The notes: a model not told the origin generated them from the letters alone. 64,000 bases of DNA from Parabacteroides goldsteinii (GCF_015550595.1 NZ_JADNBB010000012.1:31440-95439); one strand, 5' to 3'. Positions 52,853-63,869 are shown, numbered from the stretch's first letter. Program-made: numbers and translations.

Positions 52853-55402
52853 TTAGAATATAAAATCTTGTTTCAGACGAATATCAGCAGAAGAAGCTCC
52901 TACCATAAACCGGTATGTACCTTCGGGAACGACAAATTTTTCCTGTCCGGCATCCCAATGACGTAATGACTCTTTCCTGACTGTGATAGTCACAGTCTTT
53001 GCCTCTCCTTTCTCAAAATGCGTACGGGCGAAACCTTTCAGTTGTTTAAGCGGACCATTAGCCTCCGGAGTTTTCACATATAACTGAGAAACTTCGTCAC
53101 CAGCCATTTTCCCAGCATTCTTTACCCGGAACGAAACAGCCAACTCGTCCCCCTTGTCTTCCACATTCAGGTTACTGTATGCATATGTCGTATAGCTCAA
53201 ACCATAACCGAACGGATACAGGCAATCTCCCTGAAAATATTGATAAGTACGCCCTTTCGTAATGTCATAATCATCGAACGGAGGTAGTTCATCCAAACTC
53301 TTATAATAAGTAAGAGGTAAACGGCCTGCCGGATTATAATCGCCAAACAACACTTCGGCTACAGCTGTTCCTCCCTGCTCTCCCGGATACCAGGCATTTA
53401 CTATTGCAGGGATATGTTCGTCAATCCAGTTAATAGCCAATGAACTTCCGGCCACAAGCACAACCACCGTGTTCGGGTTCAGTTTGTATATCTCCTGGAT
53501 AAATTCACGTTGGTCTGCAGGTAATTGGATATCATACCGATCCTGTCCTTCCCTTTCGATAGATTTGTTGATACCTAAGACGGCTATTGCCATATCCGAT
53601 TCGCGAACGGCTTTGCCAGCTTCGCCATACAGGTCGATCCGATCTTTTTTGTTAATTTCCGGCACACGCCATTGCAGACGGGCAATCGCATAGTCACGAT
53701 TATCATAATACTCGGCACATAGTTCATATGTCCTGTCAGCTTTTAAATCGACCATTACCGTATCTGTACGCACAGCATGACCTTCCCAGGCATCCAAAAT
53801 TTTTTTACCGTCCAGCATCAACCGGCAACCGTCGTCGGACGTAAAAGTCAACGCATAACGACCGGATACAGTCGGACGTAATTTACCGGTCCAGCGAATG
53901 GACAATGGTGATTTCGGTAAAAATGGATCCGGTGCCTGATTGGCCGGCTCAAAATTGATCCATTGCTCTTCACGAACAACCGGTTCGCCTTTCAACTCTG
54001 TGTCGTTATAATATTCCACTTTTAACCCTCCGGGGAAATTATCGCCCTGGACCAACTCCAAACCGTCTTTTGCTGATTTCCAGGGAGCATAAACAACCTT
54101 TACCTCCTTGCCCACACGGCGGCGGATACCCTCCAATACAGAGATCGGCTCGTTGGCTGGTGCTCCGCTATAATCTCCAAATTCACAACTTCCGGCATTG
54201 ATACCTACGACAGCAATTGATTTCAACTTTTTCGGATTCAACGGCAACATGTTGTTTTTATTCTTCAACAAGACAATACTCTGGCGAGCAGCTTCCAACG
54301 CCAGCTCCCGATGTTCGTCCGAACCGACAACAGACGGAACCAGCTTATTATAAGGATTCGATTCCGGATCGTCAAACAAACCTAACTGCATGCGTGCACG
54401 CAATACCCGGAAGGCCGCCCGATCAAGATCTTCCATGCTGACCATACCCAGTTTATACGCGTTCAACAGAGGTTGCTTGTATACATCATCACCACACTCC
54501 AGATCCAGACCTGCTTTAATAGAAAGAGTGGCAGAGGCTTCTTTCGTTTTTACATAATGATGACCGCTTACCACCAATGACGGACCACCGCAGTCGGATA
54601 CGACATATCCGTTAAATCCCCAGTCCTCACGCAATACCTTATTTAACAGCCACGGATTGACGGTACAAGGAACATCATTGATCGCATTGTAAGCTGCCAT
54701 GATAGAAGCAGCCTTCCCTTCCCGTACACAAGACTCAAATGCCGGAAGGTAATAATCACGCAGCTGTTTTTCTGAAATCCGGGGATTACATTCGAAACGG
54801 TTGTGCTCCTCATTATTGGCAGCGAAATGTTTCGGGGTAGAAACCACTTTCAGATAACGCGGATCATCTCCCTGAAGCCCACGGACAAACTGAGCCCCCA
54901 ATACTCCCGACAGACAAGGATCTTCACCGTATGTTTCCGGTGTACGCCCCCAACGCGGATCACGAGCCATATTCACTGTCGGGGACCAGAATGTCAACAG
55001 ATCGCTGAAAAGCATCGTCTGCTTCTTTCCCCCGTCCAACTCATTCCAACGGGCACGGGCTTCATCCGAAATAGCCGTGGCTATCTTATATTGTAAATCC
55101 GAATTCCACATAGCAGCCAACCCTATAGCCTGGGGAAATACCGTAAACCGTCCGGGGCGTACGACACCATGCAGCGCTTCGTTTCCATGATAATAATGGG
55201 GAATATCCAGACGAGGTATATCCGGCGAAGTTGCTATCAGCAAACCAACCTTTTCTTCAACAGTCAATCGGGACAACAAGTCATTGACACGATCCTCTAT
55301 CGGAGCTTTTTCATCTCTGAACAACATCTTTTCCTGCGCAAAAGCAGAGGCAGATATCATAACGGCCAACACACAGCTTACTATTGTTTTATATGTATTC
55401 AT
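52853..55402 (-). CDS. GH3 beta-glycosidase with inserted PA14 domain
   Basis: 849 residues. A signal peptide (VMISASAFAQ) indicates periplasmic or surface location. The (beta/alpha)8 domain spans about 30-360 with the nucleophile Asp in GYVVSDCGGPS. The alpha/beta sandwich follows, interrupted by a PA14 module (about 425-570; LKVEYYNDTELKGEPVV and TFTSDDGCRLMLDG). A fibronectin-like C-terminus (about 720-849) ends it. GH3 PA14 enzymes act on beta-glucosides, xylosides or related links. It lies 23 bases upstream of the GH43 pair in one operon. Confidence 0.92.
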   Translation of the reverse strand: MNTYKTIVSCVLAVMISASAFAQEKMLFRDEKAPIEDRVNDLLSRLTVEEKVGLLIATSPDIPRLDIPHYYHGNEALHGVVRPGRFTVFPQAIGLAAMWNSDLQYKIATAISDEARARWNELDGGKKQTMLFSDLLTFWSPTVNMARDPRWGRTPETYGEDPCLSGVLGAQFVRGLQGDDPRYLKVVSTPKHFAANNEEHNRFECNPRISEKQLRDYYLPAFESCVREGKAASIMAAYNAINDVPCTVNPWLLNKVLREDWGFNGYVVSDCGGPSLVVSGHHYVKTKEASATLSIKAGLDLECGDDVYKQPLLNAYKLGMVSMEDLDRAAFRVLRARMQLGLFDDPESNPYNKLVPSVVGSDEHRELALEAARQSIVLLKNKNNMLPLNPKKLKSIAVVGINAGSCEFGDYSGAPANEPISVLEGIRRRVGKEVKVVYAPWKSAKDGLELVQGDNFPGGLKVEYYNDTELKGEPVVREEQWINFEPANQAPDPFLPKSPLSIRWTGKLRPTVSGRYALTFTSDDGCRLMLDGKKILDAWEGHAVRTDTVMVDLKADRTYELCAEYYDNRDYAIARLQWRVPEINKKDRIDLYGEAGKAVRESDMAIAVLGINKSIEREGQDRYDIQLPADQREFIQEIYKLNPNTVVVLVAGSSLAINWIDEHIPAIVNAWYPGEQGGTAVAEVLFGDYNPAGRLPLTYYKSLDELPPFDDYDITKGRTYQYFQGDCLYPFGYGLSYTTYAYSNLNVEDKGDELAVSFRVKNAGKMAGDEVSQLYVKTPEANGPLKQLKGFARTHFEKGEAKTVTITVRKESLRHWDAGQEKFVVPEGTYRFMVGASSADIRLKQDFIF

Positions 55403-55422
55403 GTAAGTATCTTCTTTTTAAT

Positions 55423-57702
55423 TTATATTCCGGACAAATTCTCTACAGAGGGAGGTACACAGTCCGCATCGGCACCCCAGGTTTTATTTGCTGTATTCCC
55501 CATGATCAGTACCAATTTACCGCCATTGGCTATCTCGACATGTGTAAACCAGGGTTTATTCCATTCCTTCCCATTCAATGTTGCGCTCTGGATATATTTA
55601 TTTTCTTCCGAACATCCGTGTGCTTCTATCTCAAATATCTTACCATTGCTAAGATTCATGGTAACATGAGTAAATATCGGACTTCCGATGTTGTAAGCAG
55701 GAATACCCGGAGTCACCGGATAAAATCCCATCGAAGAGAAGACTACAAAAGCAGACATACCGCCTCCGTCTTCATCTCCGGGTACGCCCATCAAATCATT
55801 ACGGAACCATTGTTTCAATAATGTACGGATCCGTTTCTGCGTCTTCCAGGGCTGACCGGCATAATTATATAGGTAAGGGATATGCAGGCAAGGCTCGTTT
55901 GCCATGGAAAACTGTCCGACATTCCCTGTATGGTCCGGCATCATAGCGTAAAATTCCGGTTTGCCACGTCCCAAAGGTTGCACAAACATGGCATCCAGAT
56001 TCCAGATAAATTGCTCCCGTCCCCCCATCAGCTCAATCAGGTCTGCCACGTTATGGGGGACATCCCAACGATAAACCCATCCATTATTTTCTCCGTAATA
56101 CAAACGTGCCCCCGGCCCTCCGTCAAAACTGTAATCCAAAGGTTCGATAAACTTTCCGTCTTTATCTTTCGGATGAAAAAAACCGGTTTCCGGATTATAT
56201 ACATTCCGGTAATTATAGGCACATTTCATATAATGTTCCTGGTCTTCTTTATTTCCCAAGGCACCTGCTATCCGTGAAAGGCACCATTGGTCGTACGAAG
56301 TACCCAATGTCACGGCAATCGGTTGCCGCTTCTCAAAATCACTAACATTCGGTACCGTTTCTTCTTCACCCGGAGCCAACGCCGGAATATAGCCGTTCTT
56401 CTTATAAAAATCATCCAACCAACCTGCCGGAGCTCCGGACCAGGGTATCAGTGTCTTTTCTTCAATTCCTTTCTTACATACACGATAGGCCTTTTGCAAA
56501 TCAAAGCCACGCAAACCTTTTATATATCCGTCTGCTACAGTAGCCACGGCATGATTAGAGTTCATCCGGCGGGAATCGCCGGTTATTTCCGGAAATGTCG
56601 GCATCCAGTCATCCCCCATCTGTTCAGCCATAGTCAAATAAGAATTGATTACATCTGTTTCACGTTCAGCATCGATCATAACGCGAAGCGAGTGGGCAGC
56701 ACGATATGTATCCCAGATCCAGTCATCCGTATAGAAAGGTTTTCCATTATCCTCATGTACTTTTCCGTCAAAAGCACTAAAATAACGATTCCCTTCACTG
56801 ATACAAACCGGACGTTCGCTCACACGGTATAAAGAAGTATAGAAAACCGTTTTATTTGTATCGTCACCTCCTTCTACTTTAATTTTACCTAAAGCATTGT
56901 TCCAGATATCACGTCCCTGGGAAGCGAGTTTCATAACATCATATTCCTTTAGCTCACGACGCAGATTTTCTTTGGCTTGCTCTTCGCTAATAAACGAAAT
57001 GCCATAACGAAGCTGCAAAGTTTGCGGTTGATTGCCATAATTCAAAACTGCACAGGCATTTTTACCCTCAAACTCCCGGCTGTCCCAATCTATGGCTGAT
57101 CCATTCAATATTCCTACTTTTCCCGGTTGGGTTTCCGACTCCAGATAAATATAGACCCGTGTGTTATTTTCCAACTGCTGGTAGCCGCTCACGCTATTTC
57201 CGGTTACCCGGATCTTTCCATTTTTTGAATTCAACATCAAATAAACCGGCTGATCACTTTGCGTAAAATCAATCTGATAAACAGCCGACTGATGCGAAGG
57301 AGCATATTTCACATACGTCTGTTGGTCGTCAAGTATAACCTCATAATAATAAGGTTTCAACTTCTCCTGGTCGTAACTGAAAGATACAACCGGTCGGACT
57401 CCTTCCAAATCACCCTGGTAAGGACTTAAATTAAAAGCCGAACTTCCACGGTGGCTGGTTACAATCAAAGGTAATCCGTGCAACACATCCCCCGTATAAT
57501 CGCCACGTTCAGGATAAACCCTCAGCATACTGTTGGGTAAATGAATCGTCGGATAGGTCGGAACCAGCAAATGGCTGATATTCCCCATATAAGGGTTCAC
57601 ATAATCCACAGGCATTTTTTCCGCCTGCCGGGCATATAAACTACCGGCAGCCATGCACCAGCAGAATGTTGCCCCCACTAAAATATTTGTCAGTTTTTTC
57701 AT
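55423..57702 (-). CDS. GH92 alpha-mannosidase
   Basis: 759 residues with a signal peptide (CMAAGSLYARQA). The N-terminal beta-sandwich and the (alpha/alpha)6 catalytic domain of GH92 are visible: NEPCLHIPYLYNYAGQPW, GENNGWVYRWDVPHNV and GDEDGGGMSAFVVFSSMGFY, the last with the conserved Asp residues. GH92 enzymes are Ca-dependent exo-alpha-mannosidases, so the target glycan probably has terminal alpha-mannose. Positions normally reading GNDDCGQMSAW read GDEDGGGMSAF here, a modest deviation. Confidence 0.92.
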   Translation of the reverse strand: MKKLTNILVGATFCWCMAAGSLYARQAEKMPVDYVNPYMGNISHLLVPTYPTIHLPNSMLRVYPERGDYTGDVLHGLPLIVTSHRGSSAFNLSPYQGDLEGVRPVVSFSYDQEKLKPYYYEVILDDQQTYVKYAPSHQSAVYQIDFTQSDQPVYLMLNSKNGKIRVTGNSVSGYQQLENNTRVYIYLESETQPGKVGILNGSAIDWDSREFEGKNACAVLNYGNQPQTLQLRYGISFISEEQAKENLRRELKEYDVMKLASQGRDIWNNALGKIKVEGGDDTNKTVFYTSLYRVSERPVCISEGNRYFSAFDGKVHEDNGKPFYTDDWIWDTYRAAHSLRVMIDAERETDVINSYLTMAEQMGDDWMPTFPEITGDSRRMNSNHAVATVADGYIKGLRGFDLQKAYRVCKKGIEEKTLIPWSGAPAGWLDDFYKKNGYIPALAPGEEETVPNVSDFEKRQPIAVTLGTSYDQWCLSRIAGALGNKEDQEHYMKCAYNYRNVYNPETGFFHPKDKDGKFIEPLDYSFDGGPGARLYYGENNGWVYRWDVPHNVADLIELMGGREQFIWNLDAMFVQPLGRGKPEFYAMMPDHTGNVGQFSMANEPCLHIPYLYNYAGQPWKTQKRIRTLLKQWFRNDLMGVPGDEDGGGMSAFVVFSSMGFYPVTPGIPAYNIGSPIFTHVTMNLSNGKIFEIEAHGCSEENKYIQSATLNGKEWNKPWFTHVEIANGGKLVLIMGNTANKTWGADADCVPPSVENLSGI

Positions 57703-57709
57703 GCTATAA

Positions 57710-60586
57710 TTATTTATTCGTTATAAGTCGAGCACTTTTATATTTAGTTGTAAAAAGCAATTCCTGGTATTCAGGAGTAGACAATTCAAAACAGATTTGC
57801 TTTTCTTCGCCCGGAGCTAGTTCATAATGCCGGACATCCCCTTGCCGGATACCATCGATATACATCATCACTTTACCCGTATCCATCAAGTTTCCCTTAT
57901 TTTTTACGGTAACCAATGCATATTTCTTTTTCTGCATCAGATTATCCTCTACTCCTGCTACACGAATATCGAAATCAGCCCCGAATGCGTAAGGATATTC
58001 AATCGTCGTATTCACACCTTCTTTATCGTTGTTGAACCCGACACTGTCTTTTATTTTATCGGCAGCCACATAATCCGGACTTTTCCCTCCTACCATGATC
58101 TTAAATTCTCCTTTTTCGACCACACGGTCCATCTGATCATTCAAGAGCGATAATTCATATGGAGTCAAGCTGAAAGATACTACTTTCGATTCACCCGGTA
58201 ACAGGTGCAGGCGGGTAAAATCTTTTAATTCCATCACACGTGTCTTTACACTGCCGTACATATCGGTCACATATAATTGAGCGACTTCGTCGCCCGCTAC
58301 TTTTCCGGTATTCGTCACTGTAGCCTGTACATTCACATTTCCGTCCGGTTCGACACGGGTTTTCAAATCCGAATAGCTAAAAGTCGTATAACTCAATCCA
58401 AAGCCGAAATGATAGAGGGGCTGGAATTCTATATCCACATAATCATATACCCGACCGGATGTTTTGAAATTATAATACAACGGCAACTGAGCAGCATCCC
58501 GTGGAAATGTCATCGGTAAACGCCCGGCAGGGTTATAATCACCAAACAAGACATCTGCCGTTGCCGGTCCGCCTTCCTGTCCCGGGAACCAGTTTACCAG
58601 GATCGCATCACAATGCTCCGCTGCATAAGTCAGATTGTACGGTCGCCCTACCTGAAGAATCAAAACAACAGGTTTTCCTGTCGCACAAACGGCTTCCAGC
58701 AATTTCTGCTGATCGCCCGGCAAAACCAAACTGGCATAATCGCGGTTCTCCCCACTGGTCTGCTGGATTCCTGACAGGGCTTCGCTTGTGGAACAGTCCC
58801 CTAGCACTAAAACGGCTACATCCGATTCATTTGCAGCACGGACCGCCTTTTCAATATCCGTATTTGTCTTATGGAAAAATTCACACCCTTTCTCATAAAT
58901 TATCTGCGTCTGCTTGCCTACGGCAGCCTTTATTCCAGTCAGAACGGATTTTAATTGTCCGGGCTGCAATTTCGGTGTATAATCACCCGGCTGTAAATCA
59001 TCTGCCCCCGGACCAATAACAGCTATACGGTGAACAGATTTAGACAATGGCAATGTTCCGGATTCATTCTTCAGTAAAACCATCGATTCACGGGCTGCCT
59101 GGCGGGCGATTTCTTTATGTTCCGGTGTGTTCCATCCGGGATAAATTTTATCCCAATCCAACAATTGAGACGGATTGTATTCAAACAGACCGTTACGGAA
59201 CATCGTGCGAAGCATTGTACGGCATACAAAGTCCAGATTATCCATATCGATCTGTCCGTTCTTTGCTGCTTCTATGACTGTTTTGTCATTATATGTATCG
59301 CCGCAATTGGTCGCGATTCCGGCAGCCAGTGCTTCATTGGCAGCCTCTATCTTATCTTTTGCCGTATAATGCTTTTTGGACGTCATATTGGAAATAGCCC
59401 CGCAATCGCTCACAATAAAGCCGTCGAATCCCCATTCATCACGCAGGATACCTTTTAACAATTCCTTGCTCTTTGCTACCGGAACTCCCTGGTAATCGGA
59501 ATAAGCCATCATTACGGACTGGCAATCGTAATTACGGATCACATGCCGGAAAGGAACCAGGTGTATTTCCCGCCATTCCCGTTCAGACAATCCGATATCG
59601 TGAGAATCACGTCCTCCAAGCGGTGCACCGTGACCGGCAAAGTGTTTCGGAGTCGTCCAAAGCCCTTTGGACTGGTACCCTCTGATCCAGGCACCTCCTA
59701 TTTCGGAGACTAACACTGGATCTTCACCGAATGTCTCTTCACAACGTCCCCAACGGGCATCCTGTGCCACATCCAATACCGGAGACCAAGCTTGTTTTGC
59801 ATGGGCACTGACTGTCTCATCTCCGATGACTCCTGCCACCTTTTCGACCAGTTGCTTATCCCAGCTTGCACCCATCCCGATTGCCTGCGGGAAAATAGTA
59901 GCTCCACTGCCGTAAGAAAAACCATGGACAGCCTCCACTTTCATAATAGCCGGAATTCCCAAACGGGGTACTCCGGGAATCCCCCAGCCTTCACGTATCA
60001 ACTCCATTTTCTCTTCGGTTGTCATCTGTGACAATAAATTCTCCACACGGTCTTCTACCGGGAGATCCGGGTCCATATATACTTTATCTATTGAAATGCC
60101 ATCGCTTTTCTCTTGACTTTTGGCAAAGGCAACCCCTACCTCCTGCAATGAAAGTGCTGTTTCTGATGATCCTTTCCAGCCCATTTTTATATGTGCACCA
60201 TATTTTGGTGAGAACATCAGTACAAATTTGTTCTTATTCCCTTTCACTGAATATTTAATCGGTTCACCCAGGTTCATCGGATCATACGTAATAAACAGAT
60301 CCAGCATATTGCGTAATTCATCTTTGGTAACCCCGTCTGCATGTATTGTCAGTTCTTTCACATCCCCTGGTCGTTGTAAAGAAAACATCAGCCACTGCCC
60401 TGCCGACAAATCTGCCGGAGAAAGCATCCAGGATGTCTGCAAATCACCATCGAACACACGACTCACACTTCCAGCGTTGGACGATGCCGCGACCGATGCA
60501 ACCTGACTTTGTTGTGCATGGCCTGATAAACAAGAAAACAAACCCAGCATCACACACCATTTTAGTTTTTTTATTTCTATATTCAT
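57710..60586 (-). CDS. GH3 beta-glycosidase with N-terminal discoidin-like domain
   Basis: 958 residues. A signal peptide ends near residue 25 (GLFSCLSGHAQQ). A discoidin (F5/8C)-like carbohydrate-binding domain spans about 30-150 (DGDLQTSWMLSPADLSAGQW). The GH3 barrel follows with GHGAPLGGRDSHD and the nucleophile Asp in GFIVSDCGAIS. The second GH3 domain has VLVLGDCSTSEA. A fibronectin-like domain and a further beta-domain of about 100 residues end it. It is the first gene of the minus-strand operon, with a promoter at 60609-60616. Confidence 0.92.
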   Translation of the reverse strand: MNIEIKKLKWCVMLGLFSCLSGHAQQSQVASVAASSNAGSVSRVFDGDLQTSWMLSPADLSAGQWLMFSLQRPGDVKELTIHADGVTKDELRNMLDLFITYDPMNLGEPIKYSVKGNKNKFVLMFSPKYGAHIKMGWKGSSETALSLQEVGVAFAKSQEKSDGISIDKVYMDPDLPVEDRVENLLSQMTTEEKMELIREGWGIPGVPRLGIPAIMKVEAVHGFSYGSGATIFPQAIGMGASWDKQLVEKVAGVIGDETVSAHAKQAWSPVLDVAQDARWGRCEETFGEDPVLVSEIGGAWIRGYQSKGLWTTPKHFAGHGAPLGGRDSHDIGLSEREWREIHLVPFRHVIRNYDCQSVMMAYSDYQGVPVAKSKELLKGILRDEWGFDGFIVSDCGAISNMTSKKHYTAKDKIEAANEALAAGIATNCGDTYNDKTVIEAAKNGQIDMDNLDFVCRTMLRTMFRNGLFEYNPSQLLDWDKIYPGWNTPEHKEIARQAARESMVLLKNESGTLPLSKSVHRIAVIGPGADDLQPGDYTPKLQPGQLKSVLTGIKAAVGKQTQIIYEKGCEFFHKTNTDIEKAVRAANESDVAVLVLGDCSTSEALSGIQQTSGENRDYASLVLPGDQQKLLEAVCATGKPVVLILQVGRPYNLTYAAEHCDAILVNWFPGQEGGPATADVLFGDYNPAGRLPMTFPRDAAQLPLYYNFKTSGRVYDYVDIEFQPLYHFGFGLSYTTFSYSDLKTRVEPDGNVNVQATVTNTGKVAGDEVAQLYVTDMYGSVKTRVMELKDFTRLHLLPGESKVVSFSLTPYELSLLNDQMDRVVEKGEFKIMVGGKSPDYVAADKIKDSVGFNNDKEGVNTTIEYPYAFGADFDIRVAGVEDNLMQKKKYALVTVKNKGNLMDTGKVMMYIDGIRQGDVRHYELAPGEEKQICFELSTPEYQELLFTTKYKSARLITNK

Positions 60587-60608
60587 GATATTAAGATTGA
60601 GTACGCTG

Positions 60609-60616
60609 CAAAACTA
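60609..60616 (-). promoter_or_regulatory. -7 box of the GH operon
   Basis: Minus-strand TAGTTTTG, 23 bases upstream of the GH3 ATG. The rest of the 202-base divergent gap to susC is AT-rich with repeated ATTAAT; TACTTTAC at 60755-60762 is a weak -7 for susC. Confidence 0.5.
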
Positions 60617-60788
60617 CTGTTCCACCATTAACAGAACCGCGAAAACGACCTTAATATGGAATTAAAATCCGCATAAACTATATTAATCGAATATTAATTC
60701 ATTTTTATAGCACTGTTAAGCAGGAATTAATAAGTTTATTAATAGCCGCCCGCTTACTTTACTTCCGTTAACGCAAATAAAAATTAAT

Positions 60789-63700
60789 ATGAAAAAAGAT
60801 TATCACAAAGAACGATTATTTTTTCAAAGAGCTGGTGCCTTGGCATTAGCACTGTCTCTGTCTCCGGTCTTATATGCTGCTGACGTTAATCCGGCAGTCG
60901 GTCCGAAGATTCAGAATGAAATTATGCAGGAAAAGAAAATCACAGGTATTGTCTATGACATAAATGGTGATCCGATTCCTGGCGCTAGTATTATTGTGAA
61001 AGGAACTACCATTGGTACAACATCTGATATGGACGGTAAATACACGATCGAAAACGTTCCGTCAGGAAGCACTTTAGTATTTTCTTTTATCGGTATGCAG
61101 ACACAGGAAGTTCCTGTTTCCAACCAATCACAAATTAATATTACAATGAGTGAAGAAGCAATCGGTTTGAATGAAGTCGTTGCGATCGGTTACGGTGTTG
61201 CACGTAAATCTGATGTGACCGGTGCCAGCAGCTCATTGAAATCAGATGAATTCGTAAAACGTCCGATCACCCGTATAGAACAAGCGATGCAAGGTACGGC
61301 ACCCGGTGTACAGGTTGTCAGTAGCAGCGGTATGCCCGGCAAAGGATTAAACGTTAAGATCCGTGGCGCAAACTCTATCAAAGGAGGAACAGAGCCATTA
61401 TATGTGATCGACGGACAAGTGGGGGGCGACATTGCTTCTTTAAATCCCAATGATATCAAATCAATGGAAATTTTGAAAGATGCATCGGCCACAGCTATTT
61501 ATGGATCACGCGGTTCGAATGGTGTCGTGCTGATCACTACTAAATCAGGTGAAGCAGGCAAAACTAAAATTAATTTCAATGCCTGGTGGAGCCAGTCGAG
61601 CATCGCCAAACACCTGGATCTGATGGATGCCTATGATTTTGCCAGAGTGGTTAATGAAACAAATATCTCGACCGGAGGTTCTGCCGCCTTTAACGAGACC
61701 CAGTTACAGGAGTTCAAACAATGGGGAGGCACAGACTGGCATAAAGAGATCGAACAAAAGCCGTGGACCCAGAATTATGACTTAAACATGTCCGGCGGTT
61801 CCGAGGCAGCCCGTTACCGTTTGTCTTTTAACTATGTAAATCAACCCGGTCTGATCATCAACCAGTATTACAAGAAAGCGAACTTGCGTGCAAACTTAGA
61901 TTTGAAGCCTTACAAATGGTTAGATGTAAAAGTGAACCTCTCCTATCTGCAACCTCAAAGCCGCAACACGGATTATCAGGGAGACTTGACAGACCCGTTC
62001 GCACAAGCAAATATCTGGGATCCGACATCACTTGTCCGTGACCCGGAAACCGGAGCTTATATCAAGAACTCGACGTATGGTTCAAACGGTTTCAACCCTG
62101 TTGCCCAGGCAGAATCCCAACTGGAAGATTATACCGCAACCCTGGTAACCGGTATGGGACAGTTGACGGTTCACCTTCCGATAAATGGTCTGACATTTAC
62201 GACCACAAATTCGTACACGCGCAATAACACGACTAAACAGTCTTTGCGTGACTCCAATACAGATGAAGGTATGGTAAACGGAGCGCGTGCCACCGTTAAA
62301 TCGCAAAAGATCATTTCCTGGCAAAATAGTAATTATTTTACTTACCAACGGACTTTCGACGACCATTCATTGACTGCCACTTTATTATATGAACAGTCTC
62401 AATACGAAGAGATCTGGCATCAGGGGGAAGCCAGAAATCTGTCTACCGAATCTTTGGGATATTATAACCTTGGATTAGGAGCCAGCCAGCAGACGACTTC
62501 CGGATATACGGCCGATGCCCTACAATCTTATATGGCACGCGTTTATTATTCTTTCAAAGAGAAATATATGGTTACAGCCAGCTGGCGTATTGACGGATCT
62601 TCCCGCTTGACAGACAAATACAGTAATTTTCCCTCTGTCGCTTTAGGTTGGAACATTGCAAAGGAAAAGTTCCTTGAAGATTCTCCGGTCATTTCTGGTT
62701 TAAAGATCCGCGCCAGCTACGGTCTTACAGGGAACCAGGCAGTCGGAGCTTTTGCTACAATTCCAAGAATCAAGGTGGATAAACCTTATTTCTTCGATGG
62801 CGTTACGTCAAGTGTAACCACTCCGTTAGGGGCTCCGACCTCCTCCAGTCTGAAATGGGAAAAAACCAAACAAACCGACATCGGTATCGATGCTTCATTC
62901 TTCAACGGACGTTTGACTTTTACAATGGACTTGTATAATAAAGACATTACCGATCTGCTGTACCAATATGATTCTCCTTATTATATGGGAGGCGAAAGCT
63001 ATGACCGTAACATGGGCAAATTAAATAACAAGGGTATAGAACTGAATATCGGTGGTATCCCTCTCAGTAACAAGGATTTCACCTGGAGCACCAATTTAAC
63101 ATTCTCTTTGAACCGCAACAAAGTGGTCGATCTGGAAGGTCTGGATAATGTACAAGTCAATAACATCGGTTCTGCACAATCCGGAATCTCTTATCTGAAA
63201 GTAGGACGTCCGCTAGGAGAATTCTATGGCTACAAATTCCTGGGTACCTGGAAAAGTAGTGAAGCTGAAGAAGCAGCTAAGTTTGGTATGAAACCCGGTG
63301 ATGCACGTTATGAAGATGTCAACGGTGACCATGCTTATACATCAGACGACATGCAGCGTATAGGTAATGCAACTCCTGATTTCACCTTTGGTTTCAGCAA
63401 TGACTTAAAATATAAGAACTTTACATTGAATCTGATGTTTTACGGATCTATCGGACAAGATATTTATTCTCAATCCATGGCTTACATCTGGGGCGGTCAG
63501 GGACAGGCAAAATCACCGACTACCATGGAAGCACTGAACATGTGGACCCCGGAACATGAGACTGACAATCCTCATTTCAGTAATACGAGCAAGAACTTCA
63601 TCAACAGCAGCCGCTATGTATACAATGGCAGCTTCGTCAAACTGAAGAATATCGCCTTGAATTACACAGTTCCGCAATCTATTACTAAAAAACTCTTCGT

Positions 63701-63869
63701 AGACAATCTGGAACTGTATGTCAGTGCACAGAACCTGTTTACCATCACAAGCTATCCAGGATATGACCCTGAAGTAAATAACGGAACAAACGCACTTACC
63801 CAAGGTCTTGAAATGGGTGTTATTCCGAATCCGAGATCATATACATTTGGTATCCGTGTCGGCTTCTAA
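60789..63869 (+). CDS. SusC/RagA-family TonB-dependent glycan transporter
   Basis: 1026 residues. A signal peptide lies in the first 35 residues (ALALALSLSPVLYAAD). A carboxypeptidase-like domain follows at about 50-130 (ITGIVYDINGDPIPGASIIV), then a TonB box/plug beginning VVAIGYGVARKSDVTGA with DVIKGTEPLYVIDG-type motif GGTEPLYVIDGQVGG, and a 22-strand barrel ending in an aromatic residue (GIRVGF). No N-terminal STN extension is present, so it is probably not coupled to an anti-sigma factor. It imports oligosaccharides with the SusD partner. Confidence 0.95.
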   Translation: MKKDYHKERLFFQRAGALALALSLSPVLYAADVNPAVGPKIQNEIMQEKKITGIVYDINGDPIPGASIIVKGTTIGTTSDMDGKYTIENVPSGSTLVFSFIGMQTQEVPVSNQSQINITMSEEAIGLNEVVAIGYGVARKSDVTGASSSLKSDEFVKRPITRIEQAMQGTAPGVQVVSSSGMPGKGLNVKIRGANSIKGGTEPLYVIDGQVGGDIASLNPNDIKSMEILKDASATAIYGSRGSNGVVLITTKSGEAGKTKINFNAWWSQSSIAKHLDLMDAYDFARVVNETNISTGGSAAFNETQLQEFKQWGGTDWHKEIEQKPWTQNYDLNMSGGSEAARYRLSFNYVNQPGLIINQYYKKANLRANLDLKPYKWLDVKVNLSYLQPQSRNTDYQGDLTDPFAQANIWDPTSLVRDPETGAYIKNSTYGSNGFNPVAQAESQLEDYTATLVTGMGQLTVHLPINGLTFTTTNSYTRNNTTKQSLRDSNTDEGMVNGARATVKSQKIISWQNSNYFTYQRTFDDHSLTATLLYEQSQYEEIWHQGEARNLSTESLGYYNLGLGASQQTTSGYTADALQSYMARVYYSFKEKYMVTASWRIDGSSRLTDKYSNFPSVALGWNIAKEKFLEDSPVISGLKIRASYGLTGNQAVGAFATIPRIKVDKPYFFDGVTSSVTTPLGAPTSSSLKWEKTKQTDIGIDASFFNGRLTFTMDLYNKDITDLLYQYDSPYYMGGESYDRNMGKLNNKGIELNIGGIPLSNKDFTWSTNLTFSLNRNKVVDLEGLDNVQVNNIGSAQSGISYLKVGRPLGEFYGYKFLGTWKSSEAEEAAKFGMKPGDARYEDVNGDHAYTSDDMQRIGNATPDFTFGFSNDLKYKNFTLNLMFYGSIGQDIYSQSMAYIWGGQGQAKSPTTMEALNMWTPEHETDNPHFSNTSKNFINSSRYVYNGSFVKLKNIALNYTVPQSITKKLFVDNLELYVSAQNLFTITSYPGYDPEVNNGTNALTQGLEMGVIPNPRSYTFGIRVGF

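Noticed and set aside
58501-59019. 172-codon plus-strand frame and other plus frames across 53-60 kb
   Set aside because: Antisense shadows of the GH3 and GH92 genes; composition is that of reverse-complemented coding DNA.
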